Shown piece after piece: positions 48,051 through 59,220 of a stretch of 64,000 bases of DNA (its first letter is position 1; each line of letters opens with the position of its first letter). This DNA is from Rhynchosporium graminicola (taxonomy: Eukaryota; Ascomycota; Leotiomycetes; Helotiales; Ploettnerulaceae), in the NCBI GenBank assembly GCA_900074885.1, contig FJUW01000012.1:1281303-1345302 (forward strand), written 5' to 3'. The notes under the pieces were generated by a model. The model had not been told where the DNA came from and made no database searches. It saw only the letters and a list, made by a program, of their open reading frames with translations. Position numbers and translations under genes: made by a program.

Positions 48051-49566
48051 ATGGCTCGTCTTACTTTCGGCCTCGCAGCTGCTGCTGCCAGCTTGGTTTC
48101 TACTATCTCGGCTGCCGCAACAAGTGGTGACTTCAATGTCATTACTATGAACGTTGCGGGACTTCCAGCTGTGTTAAACGGCAACGAGATTCCTGGCGAC
48201 AAGACAACCAACTCCAAGCTAATCGGATCTTTGTTCGCCAAGTACGGCTACGATGTGATACATGCCCAAGAAGGTCAAGCAATAGACACCCTCTCCAGAT
48301 ACCAACAAGGTGCAGAAAGACTGATTCTTGTTAGACTTCAACTTCCATGCTGCCGTCTATGAGACTGACAATCACCCTTTCCGTACGGCGACATCAGGCG
48401 GTGTTCCTTTCGGCAGTGGCTTGAACACTTTATCTAACTTCGACTGGATCAACTTTATCAGAAAGAAGTGGAATACTTGTTCAAATGCCTCAGGCGCAGA
48501 TTGTTTGACCCCAAAGGGGTTCACGATGATGCGAGTCAGGATCGAGGATGGGGTCTACATTGACATGTACAACCTCCACTCCGATGCAGGGTATGTATCC
48601 ACCTCAGCCTTTCAAGTCGCAAAAGCTGATCGGAATCCTATAGAACTGAGCCAGCCGATTTGGTAGCTCGTGCAGCCAACTTGAAAGAATTGTCTGACTA
48701 CATAAAACTCTGGTCCACAGGAAATGCCGTTGTTGTCTTTGGAGACACCAACTCCAGGTATTCCCGTGCCCCAAATGATATCCCAAATATCTTTGCCGAC
48801 CAGGTGAGCATGGCTCCTATAGCATGCATCCATGCCAAACCCCACCATGGTGACGTTGATATGAAGAAGTGCTAATGCCATTCAGAATGGGATGGAAGAT
48901 GTCTTCGTCGAGATTCCCCGCAAGGGTGTTACTCCCACCGTGGAGACACTGTGCAACAACCCCTCTTTGATCAACACCTGCGAGACTGTCGACAAGATCT
49001 TCTACCGAGGATCTCGACAACTCACTCTTCAGGCCACATACTTCAACTACGAATCGTCCAAGTTCCTCCAACCAGACGGAAGCATCCTTAGCGACCACAA
49101 CCCCGTCTCTGCCAACTTCACATGGAAAGTGAGTCCTTCTTTCAGACAGTCAAACTACTACGGAGGACCCCATGGAAACTGGTTCAACGACCTCGATGCT
49201 CTCCCAGCCAAGCCTAAGACTTCCGTCATCACTTTCCGTGGCAGTAACCGCGTCGACAGCGTCGGATTGACTCTCACCAATGGCCAAACTCTTGTACATG
49301 GCGGATCTGGTGGAAGTGCAGTCACTTTGTCTCTTGCAAGCAACGAATTCTGGGTTTCGGCAAAGCTTTGCCAGGCTCAGCAGAATGGCTCGACAAGAAT
49401 CTTCTATATCCTTGCTACAACCAGCACTGGACGTACCGTTACGACCGGAAAGACAACTGCCGATTGTGTCACTTACTCTGCACCAGCTGGGTGGCAGATT
49501 GTTGGATATAATGGACAGGATGGCGACGAGGTTGATCAACTTGCCTTCCTCTACGCACCACAGTAG
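48051..49566 (+). CDS. Secreted endonuclease/exonuclease/phosphatase-fold protein with jacalin-like lectin domain
   Basis: Exons 48051-48273, 48335-48590, 48644-48803 and 48886-49566 join in phase to 439 residues. Residues 1-20 are a signal peptide. The first domain (about 25-300) is a DNase I-like EEP fold: 'VITMNVAGLP', 'YDVIHAQE' (metal-binding Glu), 'YIDMYNLHSDAG', 'VVVFGDTNSRY' and 'SDHNPVSANF' (catalytic Asp-His). Residues about 305-439 resemble a jacalin-related beta-prism lectin: 'GGPHGNWFNDLD', 'RVDSVGLTLTNGQTLVHGG' and 'GYNGQDGDEVDQLAFLYAP'. The fusion suggests an extracellular phosphodiesterase (sphingomyelinase-, nuclease- or phosphatase-like) held on a glycan surface. The substrate cannot be read from sequence. 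The gene appears intact although it neighbours a pseudogene cluster. Confidence 0.88.
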
Positions 49567-49967
49567 AGGATTTATATGATGAAATCATAGCGTAGTAACG
49601 ATAATTTACGTTATGAAATGTAGTACCCTCAAAATTCGACGAACTTGTTGTTTCTCGCCACTTGTGATGTCGTAGTTGAGAATTATGTACCAGTTGCTTG
49701 CGCGATTAAACTACTGAATCTGTACGATCCATTGTTTTCATTCTTACAAGATCTCGCATCACCTTGGCTATGTTCCCACACATCAGAGAAACAGCTGGAA
49801 GTTGTAAAACTATCAGTCGAAAGTTAGACCGGTTACAGTTGCCCCACTCTTGCCCTCCTCCAAGTGTGAAGTCCCGATATCGCAATATCAAAGTCTCCAA
49901 AACATCCAAAGGCTAAACTTTTCTATATCCTCAAACCCAAGTATTGTCAAATGATACCAAATAAAAG
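49567..49967. other. Short intergenic region
   Basis: 3' region of the phosphodiesterase-lectin gene and promoter of the oxidase gene. Nothing else recognised. Confidence 0.6.
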
Positions 49968-51418
49968 ATGTCAGACCCAACGTACATAATCCTCGGCGCC
50001 GGCGTCGTCGGTCTAACCACAGCCCTCGAACTCCATTCCCGTCATCCAACATCCTCCATCCTCATCTTAGCAACCCATCTCCCAGGCGACAGAGATATAA
50101 ACTACACCTCTCCTTGGGCAGGAGCCAATTGGCTCTCCGGCGCCACAGATAATGGACGCATGGAATCATGGGACGAGATCACGTACCGCAAGTTCGAAAA
50201 GCTAGCTGAGAATGTCAAGGAAGCTGGTGTGCAGAGAATGGATATTCGGGCTTTTTATGACAGTGAGATTGAGAAGGCGGGGATTTTGAGTGTAGGGACA
50301 GGGAAGGTGTGGTACGAGAAGTTGGTACGTATTGGATTGGGGAGTCTAACCTCTCATAGTTTTCTTGAGACTTTGTTGCTTCCTGCTCCGAGACAACTTT
50401 GAACAGTTCATTGCTAAAAACCCGTACAGACAGGGCTCAGGTGGTTGGAGCAGGAGGAACTGAGGGGGGGAGCAGTGTTTGGGTACGAGTGTCAAACCTT
50501 TGTGGTTAACGTGCAGGTTTACTTACCCTGGTAAGCTCCTCCATTACACTTTATGAGTTGACATGGCTATGCATTGTTTGTTGTATTTCGTAATGTATCT
50601 CGCTTCACAATCTCATCAGTACGAAAGCAGCCAGCTAAACACACAACAAAGGTTACAAAACGAATGCCTCAAGTCCGGCATTCTCATTCACCGCAAAACC
50701 ATCCCCTCCCTCATCTCCCTCATCACCGCTTATCCCCACGCCAAAGCGCTGTTCAACTGCACCGGCCTCGGCTCCTTCACCCTCGGCGACGTCTCCGACA
50801 AGACAATGTATCCAACCCGCGGTCAAATCATGCTCGTAGAAACTCCCCCCATCCCCCTCACACGCATGTATTTCCGCTCGCCACAAAGAGTTAACAAGGA
50901 TACGACATATGTGTTTCCGAGAAATCCGGGAGGCGGTATTGTGCTCGGAGGTTGTAGGTTTGATGGTGAATGGAGCGGAGAGGTGGATTTCGAGTTTGCG
51001 GAGGATATCAAGAGGCGATGTTGCGATTTGGCGCCGGAGTTGGGGAGGCCCGAGGATTTGAGAGTTTTGCAGCATTGTGTTGGATTAAGACGTGAGTGAA
51101 GTGACCTTCTTACCCATGTCTGCACTTTGAGAAAGACATATATGAAGCGTGAAATCGTGGCTTGAAAGCCTTCTTAACACCTGGGTGTGGAATAGACGCT
51201 GATTTAGGTAGCGGGTAGGAGAGGCGGGCCTAGGCTGGAGAAGGAGATCATTAGGGGCAGACTGGTCGTCCATAACTATGGCGCCGCCGGTGCTGGTTTT
51301 CAGGCCTCATGGTAAGTATATTTTCGGTGTGTTTGTAGCTATAAAACGCCGATAACTGATCTTCTCCAGGGGCATGGCGAAGGAAGCTGTGGACTTGATG
51401 CAAGATCCTAAGCTATGA
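49968..51418 (+). CDS. D-amino-acid oxidase-like FAD enzyme
   Basis: Five exons, about 49968-50324, 50430-50530, 50631-51091, 51212-51311 and 51370-51418, give roughly 355 residues. The third exon could instead begin at 50628. The N-terminus has the Rossmann FAD motif 'YIILGAGVVGLTTALEL' and the DAO block 'SPWAGANW'. The C-terminal half has 'ALFNCTGLG', 'PTRGQIMLVE', 'TTYVFPRNPGGGIVLGG', 'VGLRPGRRGGPRLE' and 'VVHNYGAAGAGFQASWGMA', all hallmarks of DAO/DASPO. The enzyme oxidises D-amino acids to keto acids, ammonia and hydrogen peroxide, usually in peroxisomes. The C-terminus ends Pro-Lys-Leu, a weak PTS1-like tripeptide. Intron boundaries around 50.53-50.63 kb are the least certain part. Confidence 0.88.
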
Positions 51419-51602
51419 TTCGCTACAAACTCCATTGATCGGAGCAAACCAAAATCGTTATAAATGGAACAAGAGGTTGAAAAATGTAAGTTATGTGTGT
51501 TGATATCATGCTCCTACCAGCCTTCCAGGCCGAGTCAACACCCGTGCACCATCAACGCCGTTCATGCCCAAGCCCAGCTAATTTGCACAAGAAATTACGA
51601 TT

Positions 51603-54135
51603 TCATTCGATGCTCATCTTCATCAGACCGTCATTCGTATCGACCATGCCCTGGAAGCCAACTCTCTTCGGACCCCCGTTTGTGCCTGCCTTGCCATCCC
51701 CATTGCTGGGTGGCCGACTGCCCCATGGCTGTGAATCCCTTTGCATTGGGCTTTGCATGATAGGACTGTTGTGAACGCTCATACCCGGGCTGACGGCTCT
51801 ACGCTTGAAACTTGTAGGATCAAAATCATCATCCCTTCTGCGCTTGTTGTTCACTTTGCGGCTTATCTCTTCTCTTGTAGGTCCTGTTTGCGGTTGAGGT
51901 GTTGATGATCTTGATGGTGAGGATGGAACATGATCGGAGGTATTGGACATGGTTGTAAATAGTGGCGCGTTAAAGAATGAAGGCGAATCAAGTGAGATGT
52001 CGCTGATATTAGAGGAGGAGCCACGAGGAAGAAATTGCGGAGGCGGAGGCGTTCGGTTGCTGTCGTCTTTGAAGGTATCCCAGAAGTCTTTGCCCTTCGA
52101 GTTGCGCATAGCATGTTGCTTGAAGCTGCGAGAGAGACCCTGGGTTATATCCATCATCGTGTCATCTTCTGGTATGCCTTCCAAAGAATCTTGTGTGGTA
52201 GGTCCCTGCGCCAACAAAAAGTCAATTAATGCTTGTCGTCTTCTTGAAGAGAACATGTCTGGTGTTCTAATTCCGAGCCTGACAGGGCATGGCTCTGAAA
52301 TGGCAAACTTACAATGGTCGGCGAAGAATGTGTGGTCGTATTATTAGATACCGAGGGATGCCGGGGCTCGACTTCCATATCACTTTCTCTTGTTTGGCGT
52401 ACCACTTCTGCTTCACGGCGGAACTCAGTCTCGACAGGAGTACTTTCTTCGGCGAGGGCTGCTCGAATCCTAGCAAAGCCTTTGGTCTTGGGCTTAAAGC
52501 TTGTCAGTTGTGTCATGAAAAATGTACTTGATCGACTTACTAGCATGTTGCCCCTTCTTGTCACTGCCCTACGAATGACCCCTCTCTGTGCCTCTCTACC
52601 AGGCGTAACAGGCAAGCCATCTGTACTCTCCAAAGTTGACTTCAGTGCACCATCCTCGCTCTCACTCCCAGATATTTGTAGCTGATTTGCAGCCCAAGAA
52701 ATACTCTCCCTGCGTGGTTTCAGTGCATCCGATGTCATCTCCTTTCCAAAATAGCCATTGCTCATCTCCGCATTTCGCATGATTGGTGGAGATTTCGAGG
52801 TTGGGCTCACTATCGAGGTGCCGCTACCGCTTGAACTCTTTCTGCTCTTACCTTTCTTGGAGCGCAAACGTGCAAAGCTCATGAGAGAATTCATGGCGGG
52901 TGACGGGCCAACCCAGCCTGGGCTGGGATTTGACGGTCCTCCAAATGGCCCATTCGTCTTATTCACTTGTGGAGTTGTGAGGATAGAGTCGTCGATATCA
53001 TCTGCGTCCATGAGAACATCTTCGTCGGAGCTGCTACTCGAGGATTCGGACATCATCATATTCACGCTTCCCAAGGAGCTTGAGACTGTCATCCGATCTG
53101 CGTTTGCCATAGTCGACCCTAAACAGTGTACAAGTTAGTCATTGGCAGATGGTGGGTGGATAGTACTTGGGGGATGGTGAACAGGAGGAAAGTTGGGCTT
53201 CGAGAAGAGCTCGCAACAGCCGAGGAAAGAAAGCCTGACGTGCCCCGCTACTTACAGAGAGAACTGGAGTTAATATTGCTGGAGTCCAGGCCACCTGCAA
53301 AATGAAGCCCGTTCTTCCTGTTTGGTATGTTCATCGCCCTTCCGGTGATGGTTGGTGATGAGTCTGGCGAAGATTCAGCGAGTGTAGAATTATGTAGGTG
53401 TGTTGCAGCTCGCGAAAACTCCAGACCCCTAGATCTCCTTGGAAGTACGCTTGTCGGCGAGCCGTATGTCTGGGAATGATCCAACTTTGGAGATAAAGGC
53501 ACGCGATATGTTGATGCGCCTGGGGACATGAGGTCTCGTGCTGGCATTTGCAGCGAAAGACCGCGTGGGAAAGCAGGCCGCCGCGGAGTAGTTGGACTGC
53601 CATCGAGGGCACTATCGTCTTTCGATGTCCGCTTTTCAGGCTCTCGAAATTTCGGAGATGGAGATAGAGCTGGAGGTCCTCCGTCTGATAGCGATCGTGC
53701 TTTCGAGGGGGATTTCGAGAGAGCTCGTCTTCGAGGAGATCCATCTGCGGCCATTATACTGTCATTTATACTGCCAACTCTGCTACCTTCTTCTTCAATT
53801 TCCATATCTGAGTCTATGTAATCGTTCGACTGATTTTGCAGCATGACTTCGAGTGTCATCATTTGATCGCGACACTCGACTTCGAGGGATGGATCCAACG
53901 AGGCTGCGGTCATCAAATCGCACAGAATAGTTGGAAAGCTGGATTCTTTGGGATTGTCATGGCTGGCTGATCTTGCAGACGATAGAGCTGAGGATAAAGA
54001 GCGGAGCACTCAGAAATAAACGGTTTGTCCCAGTGAATCGAGAGGTACGATTGTAAATAATAATTATGGCACAGTTAAAGGTTGTGATTAGAACTCACAC
54101 AAGGCTCACCAGTACGTAGCTGCACGGATCGGCAT
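51603..54135 (-). CDS. Ser/Pro-rich disordered protein, family not recognised
   Basis: Proposed exons: a 26-nt first exon 54110-54135 (ATG in a GCCACCATG context), then about 53256-54000, 52541-53118, 52313-52492 and 51603 to about 52258. The protein of about 750 residues is mostly low-complexity: Ser-rich stretches ('SESSSSSSDEDVL'), many S/T-P sites ('LSPSPKF', 'SPTTPRRP') typical of kinase targets, an Arg-rich helix ('RIRAALAEES'), 'SSRRRQALIDFLLAQG' and a basic 'NNKRRRDDDFDPTSFKRRAV' likely to be a nuclear signal. It could be a cell-cycle-regulated nuclear protein, but I do not recognise it. The first-intron acceptor is uncertain. The last junction does not keep frame with the obvious GTAAGT donor at 52312; a weaker GTTTGC donor three bases downstream would fit. 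Confidence 0.65.
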
Positions 54136-54583
54136 GGTGGCGTCTCGCTAAATGAAACAGTCACTAACTTCGTATGGAGCTTTGTATAAGAGTATAACCC
54201 CTCTACTGTTTCTGCTATGTTCTTTTTAGGCAAATATGCCTAAAGGCTATTTCTTATAATATCCTACCTACCTAGCTAGGTACGTTCAACAATCAACAAT
54301 GACGTCTGTTTATATGATTTTTTACTCAACTATTTCATTTTTTGCCTCAATTACCCACATTTCTTTGGCAAATGGCCGTAATTTTCATATCAATTCTTGA
54401 GACTTCTGCAGTTCTATACCATCTAGATTTTATTACTCAACAACTGGGATATACATAAGTTGTCTTAACGTGAGTTGGTCAAATATTCCTCTCACAGTTC
54501 TCAACGCTCTCCAGTAGAGTAGATCTCGTCATTCTCATTGTCCAGCAAGTCAAATGCTTGAACAATCTTCATATGTAGACTTC
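54136..54583. other. Short intergenic region
   Basis: AT-rich spacer with a CCTACCTAGCTAGGTA palindromic stretch at about 54265-54281. No gene recognised. Confidence 0.5.
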
Positions 54584-55989
54584 TTACATCTCCCCTTCGC
54601 TTTCCTCGACAAACTCTAGATTCTTCAGATGAGCAGGCCACAATGGGGCATCCTCATCAAAGTTCCACTTACCATCCCCTATCCTCGAAGCCAACCTCGC
54701 GACTCTCATGTCTTCATAAATATGCCTCAACTTGTCGGCTCTCTTATACTCATCACTTTCGCGATTGGCACCTGCAGGTCCTCTCTCATATTTCCAATCC
54801 ACTCCACTAGTGTATCTAGTCTGCACACAGCGCTTCTGTGGCGGGATATCGTGCTTGTAAACCTTGTCGTTGAAGTACGCAGCCTGTTCGGAAAGGCCAA
54901 TATAGTGAAGCAAATCGATGATAGGAAATTCGTCATCAGCAAGTGTGGGGCCCTTTTCAGCTTCCCTCTCGCCGTCCTTCCCGTCACCTGTCTTCTCCCA
55001 CTTCTCTTGGTCCGCGATAGTCGAGAGAAATCGAACGTATGCTGAATAGTCTTCGTTTTCGATATATTTTAGAGTCCCAACGAGAAGTTGGACCCATTGC
55101 ACGATCCGTTCACTATCCATAGTCCCATCGTGCTGTCTGAACTCGATAGTAGGTCTCTCAGCTTTGAGGCCAACATCTTTGATCCCATTGAAATTATAGT
55201 TGCCGTTCTTACCATTGAATGTTGTGTGTACGATGTCTGCAAGCTTGTACCTAAGCTGCCTTTCACTACGTCTGGTAGTAGTCAGAATCTTAGCTATAGT
55301 CATGAGTGCTGATGGTCTCTTACCATACATTTGCTGGAATTCAGTACTGAAGTTACTAGTACTGCGAATGCACCCGCCATAGGTATGACTCCAACGATGG
55401 TGTGGGTGAAGTGTAGAGAGCTGAGGCGCGAAGAGATAGATGAACGCCATGATCTTAGCAACGTCATTGACGTGGAACCCGAAATTGCCATGCCCGATGT
55501 GAACATGAAGCCTGTAGTCGCGTTTGTGAGAGCCTTGAAGTGAGTCTTAATGAGAGAGCACACATCTCGAACTGCTTGAAGCGATTCGGGTGTGAATGGC
55601 AGAGCAGGTGTTTTGACTTCGATACCTATCCAATCGTAGCCTTCCAAATCAATGTCAGGGTCTCGGACAGCAGGATGACGAAGGCTTGTATCGCTTACTA
55701 CAGCCCACGCAGATATGTCGGATCCGCTTGAAGCAACGGGAAAGCCTGCCTCATCAATGATGCGTCTGAACTCCGCGTGTACTCTATTGGCATAGAATAA
55801 GGCAGGAAACTGTTGCTTTGACTTTCTCGTGTTATTGCTAAGGTCTTCTGGCTCATTAGTAGAAGGGAAAACAACGATGCGAGTTTCTGATGGGTTTGGT
55901 TTCCGCTGTCCTTCAACTTCATCCCGGACAAGAGCTACCATCATTTCAAGTTCGACACCGAATGTGAAAGGTTTGCTCATGCCTTCCAT
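54584..55989 (-). pseudogene. Amidoligase-family protein with a one-base frameshift
   Basis: ATG 55989 opens a frame with 'TFGVELEMMVALV', the start block of the fungal amidoligase family (carboxylate-amine ligase-like fold), followed by 'WIGIEVKTPALPF' and 'DVCSLIKTHFKAL'. At about 55507 the frame is lost. Adding one C would turn it into the conserved His-rich block 'HVHIGHGNFGFHVND' leading straight into 'IMAFIYLFAPQLSTLHP', after which the second frame (from 55450) continues normally to 'ESEGEM' at 54584 with 'ERPTIEFRQHDGTMD' in the middle. An 87-nt intron at about 55253-55167 (GTAAGA...TGCAG) is possible. Fungal amidoligases have no established substrate that I know of. The single-base lesion in a C pair could be a real null mutation or a sequencing error. 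Confidence 0.7.
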
Positions 55990-57626
55990 TTAAATAGCTG
56001 ATGGACGATGTGATTTCTGGAAATAAACCGAAGCAACGAACAACTTCAAGAAGCCGACAAGAAAAATAACTATTGGCAAGGAAGAATTGAAGATGCAGAT
56101 CTTGTCTGTTACATTCTGTTTCAATGACCTCGATTTATATACATATCAATGTCATTGTACTCTGATGGAGATAACCCACAGATCTTGAAACTTCTTTGTT
56201 CAGGCTTTGTGTAAGGCTCGGCCACAACCAGTTTTTCCATTGTTGACATTGTTACCTTACAAAGGCTCCTGTTTCCTGACCCACGCGCGATACAATGCTG
56301 CCATTATTTGAAAATTGAAACTTATTGCGTCAGGCTCATATTTCCAGAATTTGACTGGATGGTGTATTAAATTCTTCATAAATTTGCCAATTTTTAGTTA
56401 GTAGGTTCAGATTCAAACGACGGATCCAAGTGCAGCAAGCATAATGTATAACATAGTTATTGACTTGTCTCGCTTACCTTATTGGGCGGGCCAAATTCGT
56501 CTCCGGTGGAGCTCATTCCGCATTTTGGCATCAAATAGTAACTACAGGAATTCAACTTAATAAGCACACAAAACCATGAAGTAGGTAGAGGACTTCACCT
56601 TAAGAATGATCTGAAGTCGCCAGACCATTACATAAGACCTTCAAGGGGTTACCGCGTACCCGAAGTCATAAAGGTGAGGCTAGCCATTAATACATGATGT
56701 ACCATATAGTCATTACTCCTAAAGATTTTTTTGTGAATAATACAGAAAGAATTATTAACTGTCACGAAAGTATTACATTTATTGAGCAGGTGTATAAAAA
56801 TCTGGAATGGGAAAACATCTGACAATCACTTGTCTTCTCTTGCCCTGCCACCAGTTCAGCAGCCTTGCTCTATTGATATCATTTCTTCATGCTGACACAG
56901 ATTGCATGAGTGTATTCCTTCGAAGCTCTGGACGTTCTCGAGTATCAGAGAAGTCAAATTTAAGCATTCTATACAATGCATCTTCTAATCGAAACGTCTC
57001 CTGCTGATACCGGACTGATGGCAATACTACTTGTATGTAATACGAGTGTACTGCGCTCCATGAGAAGGTTAATACAGTAGGTAATCTCATGTCGGCCCAC
57101 ACTCGGTCGACAATTCTACAGTAGCATCGTTACAATTATATTACTTACGTCGGTGGCAGGGCTGAATTATGCCTCACCGCTTTCGCGCTGCCCATACAAA
57201 ATCCCGTGTTTTGCCATAGGCGGCGAGATCCACCACTGTTTCTGGCGCGGGTCGCGGGGTTAGGGTGACGGACCTCGGGAGCTGAAGCGAAAGGTGATAA
57301 TATGGAGTCCCCAACATCTCGCCCAAGGGTGTATGTGGGTGGCATATTAAACTTGTAGGTACTTGCAACTTACGATCATCCGATGCAAGCTTCCACCAAG
57401 GAAATGATCCTCCGCAGAGCCCACATTCAATATTGTTCCGTCCCATCGTCGTCCTTCGATCCCCGCCAATTTTCCAGGTTTACTTCGTATGCTTCGTACA
57501 GCCCAGCCAAGCCCCATGCAGTAATTACAAGCAAGTCAATGGGCGGCGGCCTTCCAGTAATAAAGATGAGTTCTCCCAGATGTCTCCTCCCTCTACGCCC
57601 AACAACCGACCTCGTAGTGTCCGAAA
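55990..57626. other. Intergenic region upstream of amidoligase and GH43 genes
   Basis: A divergent promoter region. A minus-strand TATATAAA lies at 56134-56141, about 145 bases upstream of the amidoligase start. The middle holds no recognisable gene; short frames are unsupported. Confidence 0.55.
56134..56141 (-). promoter_or_regulatory. Putative TATA box of the amidoligase gene
   Basis: TATATAAA on the minus strand about 145 bases before ATG 55989. Confidence 0.4.
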
Positions 57627-59220
57627 ATGAAGATTACTATCCTCTTCGCTGCGGCCCTGGCAGCCTTCGCTAATGCCGCAACTTTCACGAATCCAGTTCT
57701 CTGGGAGGATCTTGCCGATTTGGACATTATCCGAGTCAATAAAACTTACTATTATTCCGCGTCGAATATGCATTATTCGCCAGGTGCTCCGATGCTAAGT
57801 TCGACGGATCTGGTGAACTGGAAATACATCGGTCACTCGGTTCCTACTCTTGCCTTTGGACCTCAGTATGACAGTAACTCGGCTTACGTAAAGGGCACCT
57901 ACGCATCTACCATGAGATATCGAGCCAGTACCGATACATGGTACTGGTATGGCTGCATTACCTATACTGCAACATATGTCTACACTGCTCCCACTGCTAA
58001 GGGACCGTGGACCCAAAAAGCCAAGATCGCCACTTGCTACTACGATGCTGGCCTTGTGATCGACGATAAGGACACGATGTATATCGCTTACGGAAATACT
58101 AAGCTCTCTGTCGCTCAACTTTCCGCCGACGGTCTCTCCCAGGTCAAAACCCAGGTCGTGTATGAGACACCTGCTAGCATTGGTGTCTTGGAAGGTTCGA
58201 GAATGTATAAAAAGGATGGATACTACTACATCTTCTCTACAAGACCAGCCAATGGTCAATACGTTCTGAAATCGTCAAGTCCTTTCGGCCCATACACGGT
58301 CAAACAGCTCCTCCTCAACCTCAAAGGCCCGATACCAAACTGTGGTGTGCCCCATCAAGGAGGATTGGTTGAGACAGACGCAGGCAGCTGGTTCTACAGT
58401 AAGCACAACTCTTCACCGAAACGCTGAAGACTTTGCTAATTTCACAGTGGCCTTCGTGGACTGCTACCCTGGTGGCCGTGTTCCTGTCCTTGCTGCAATC
58501 ACTTGGGGTAGCGATGGATTCCCTGCCCTACAGCTAACTAACAACGCATGGCCATCTACACTCAATGCTCCGCTACCACTTTCACCAGTCTCGCATACTG
58601 GCACCGACTCCTTTTCCGGTACATCTCTGGGCCCAGAATGGGAATGGAACCACAATCCGGATACAAGCAAATTCACGGTGAACAATGGCCTTACCCTCAG
58701 AACAGCCACCGTCACAAATGACCTTTACAAAGCGAGAAACTCGCTCACTCATCGAATTCTCGGTCCAACATCATCCGGAACCATCATCCTCAACTTCGGC
58801 AGCATGGCCGACGGAGACCGAGCCGGACTTGCTATGCTTCGAGATACCAGTGCTTGGATCGGTGTCCGTAAGGATGGATCGACTATCAAGCTTTCTTTTC
58901 AATCTGGTCTGACCATGGGTGCCAAATGGGTTACTACCAGTACTGGTTCTGAGATCGCTAGTGCTAGCATCATCGGAACCCGTGTATGGCTGAGAATCTT
59001 CGCGGACATCCATGGCGGGAGTGGCAAGACTGCTACGTTCTTCTACAGCACTAATGGAATATCGTTCACGCAGTTAGGAAGCTTAGTCTTAAACAGCAAC
59101 TGGCCATTCTACCCCGGATATCGCTATGCGATGTTCAATTTCGCAACAAAAGCTCTAGGAGGTAGCGTACAGATTAGCGGGTTCACTGTCGATTCACCTG
59201 GAAAGACTACTGGCGCTTAA
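57627..59220 (+). CDS. Secreted GH43-family glycosidase with C-terminal beta-sandwich domain
   Basis: Two exons, 57627-58398 and 58448-59220 (49-nt intron), encode 514 residues. Residues 1-18 are a signal peptide. The five-bladed propeller begins 'TFTNPVLWEDLADLDIIRV', with the catalytic-base Asp in the first blade, then 'NMHYSPGAPMLSSTDLVNWKYI', 'YDAGLVIDDKDTMYIAYG' with the pKa-tuning Asp region, and 'GVLEGSRMYKKDGYYYIFS' with the general-acid Glu. 'GCVPHQGG'-like 'CGVPHQGGLVETD' follows. From about residue 325 a concanavalin-like domain ('FSGTSLGPEWEWNHNPDTSK', 'AGLAMLRD') is present, as in GH43 beta-xylosidases and arabinofuranosidases. The enzyme should act outside the cell on plant hemicellulose; xylosidase versus arabinosidase activity cannot be decided here. 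Gene intact. Confidence 0.9.

Noticed and set aside
49280..49579. Plus-strand 99-codon frame in the lectin-like exon
   Set aside because: It is a shifted frame of the phosphodiesterase-lectin gene, whose own frame carries clear domain motifs.
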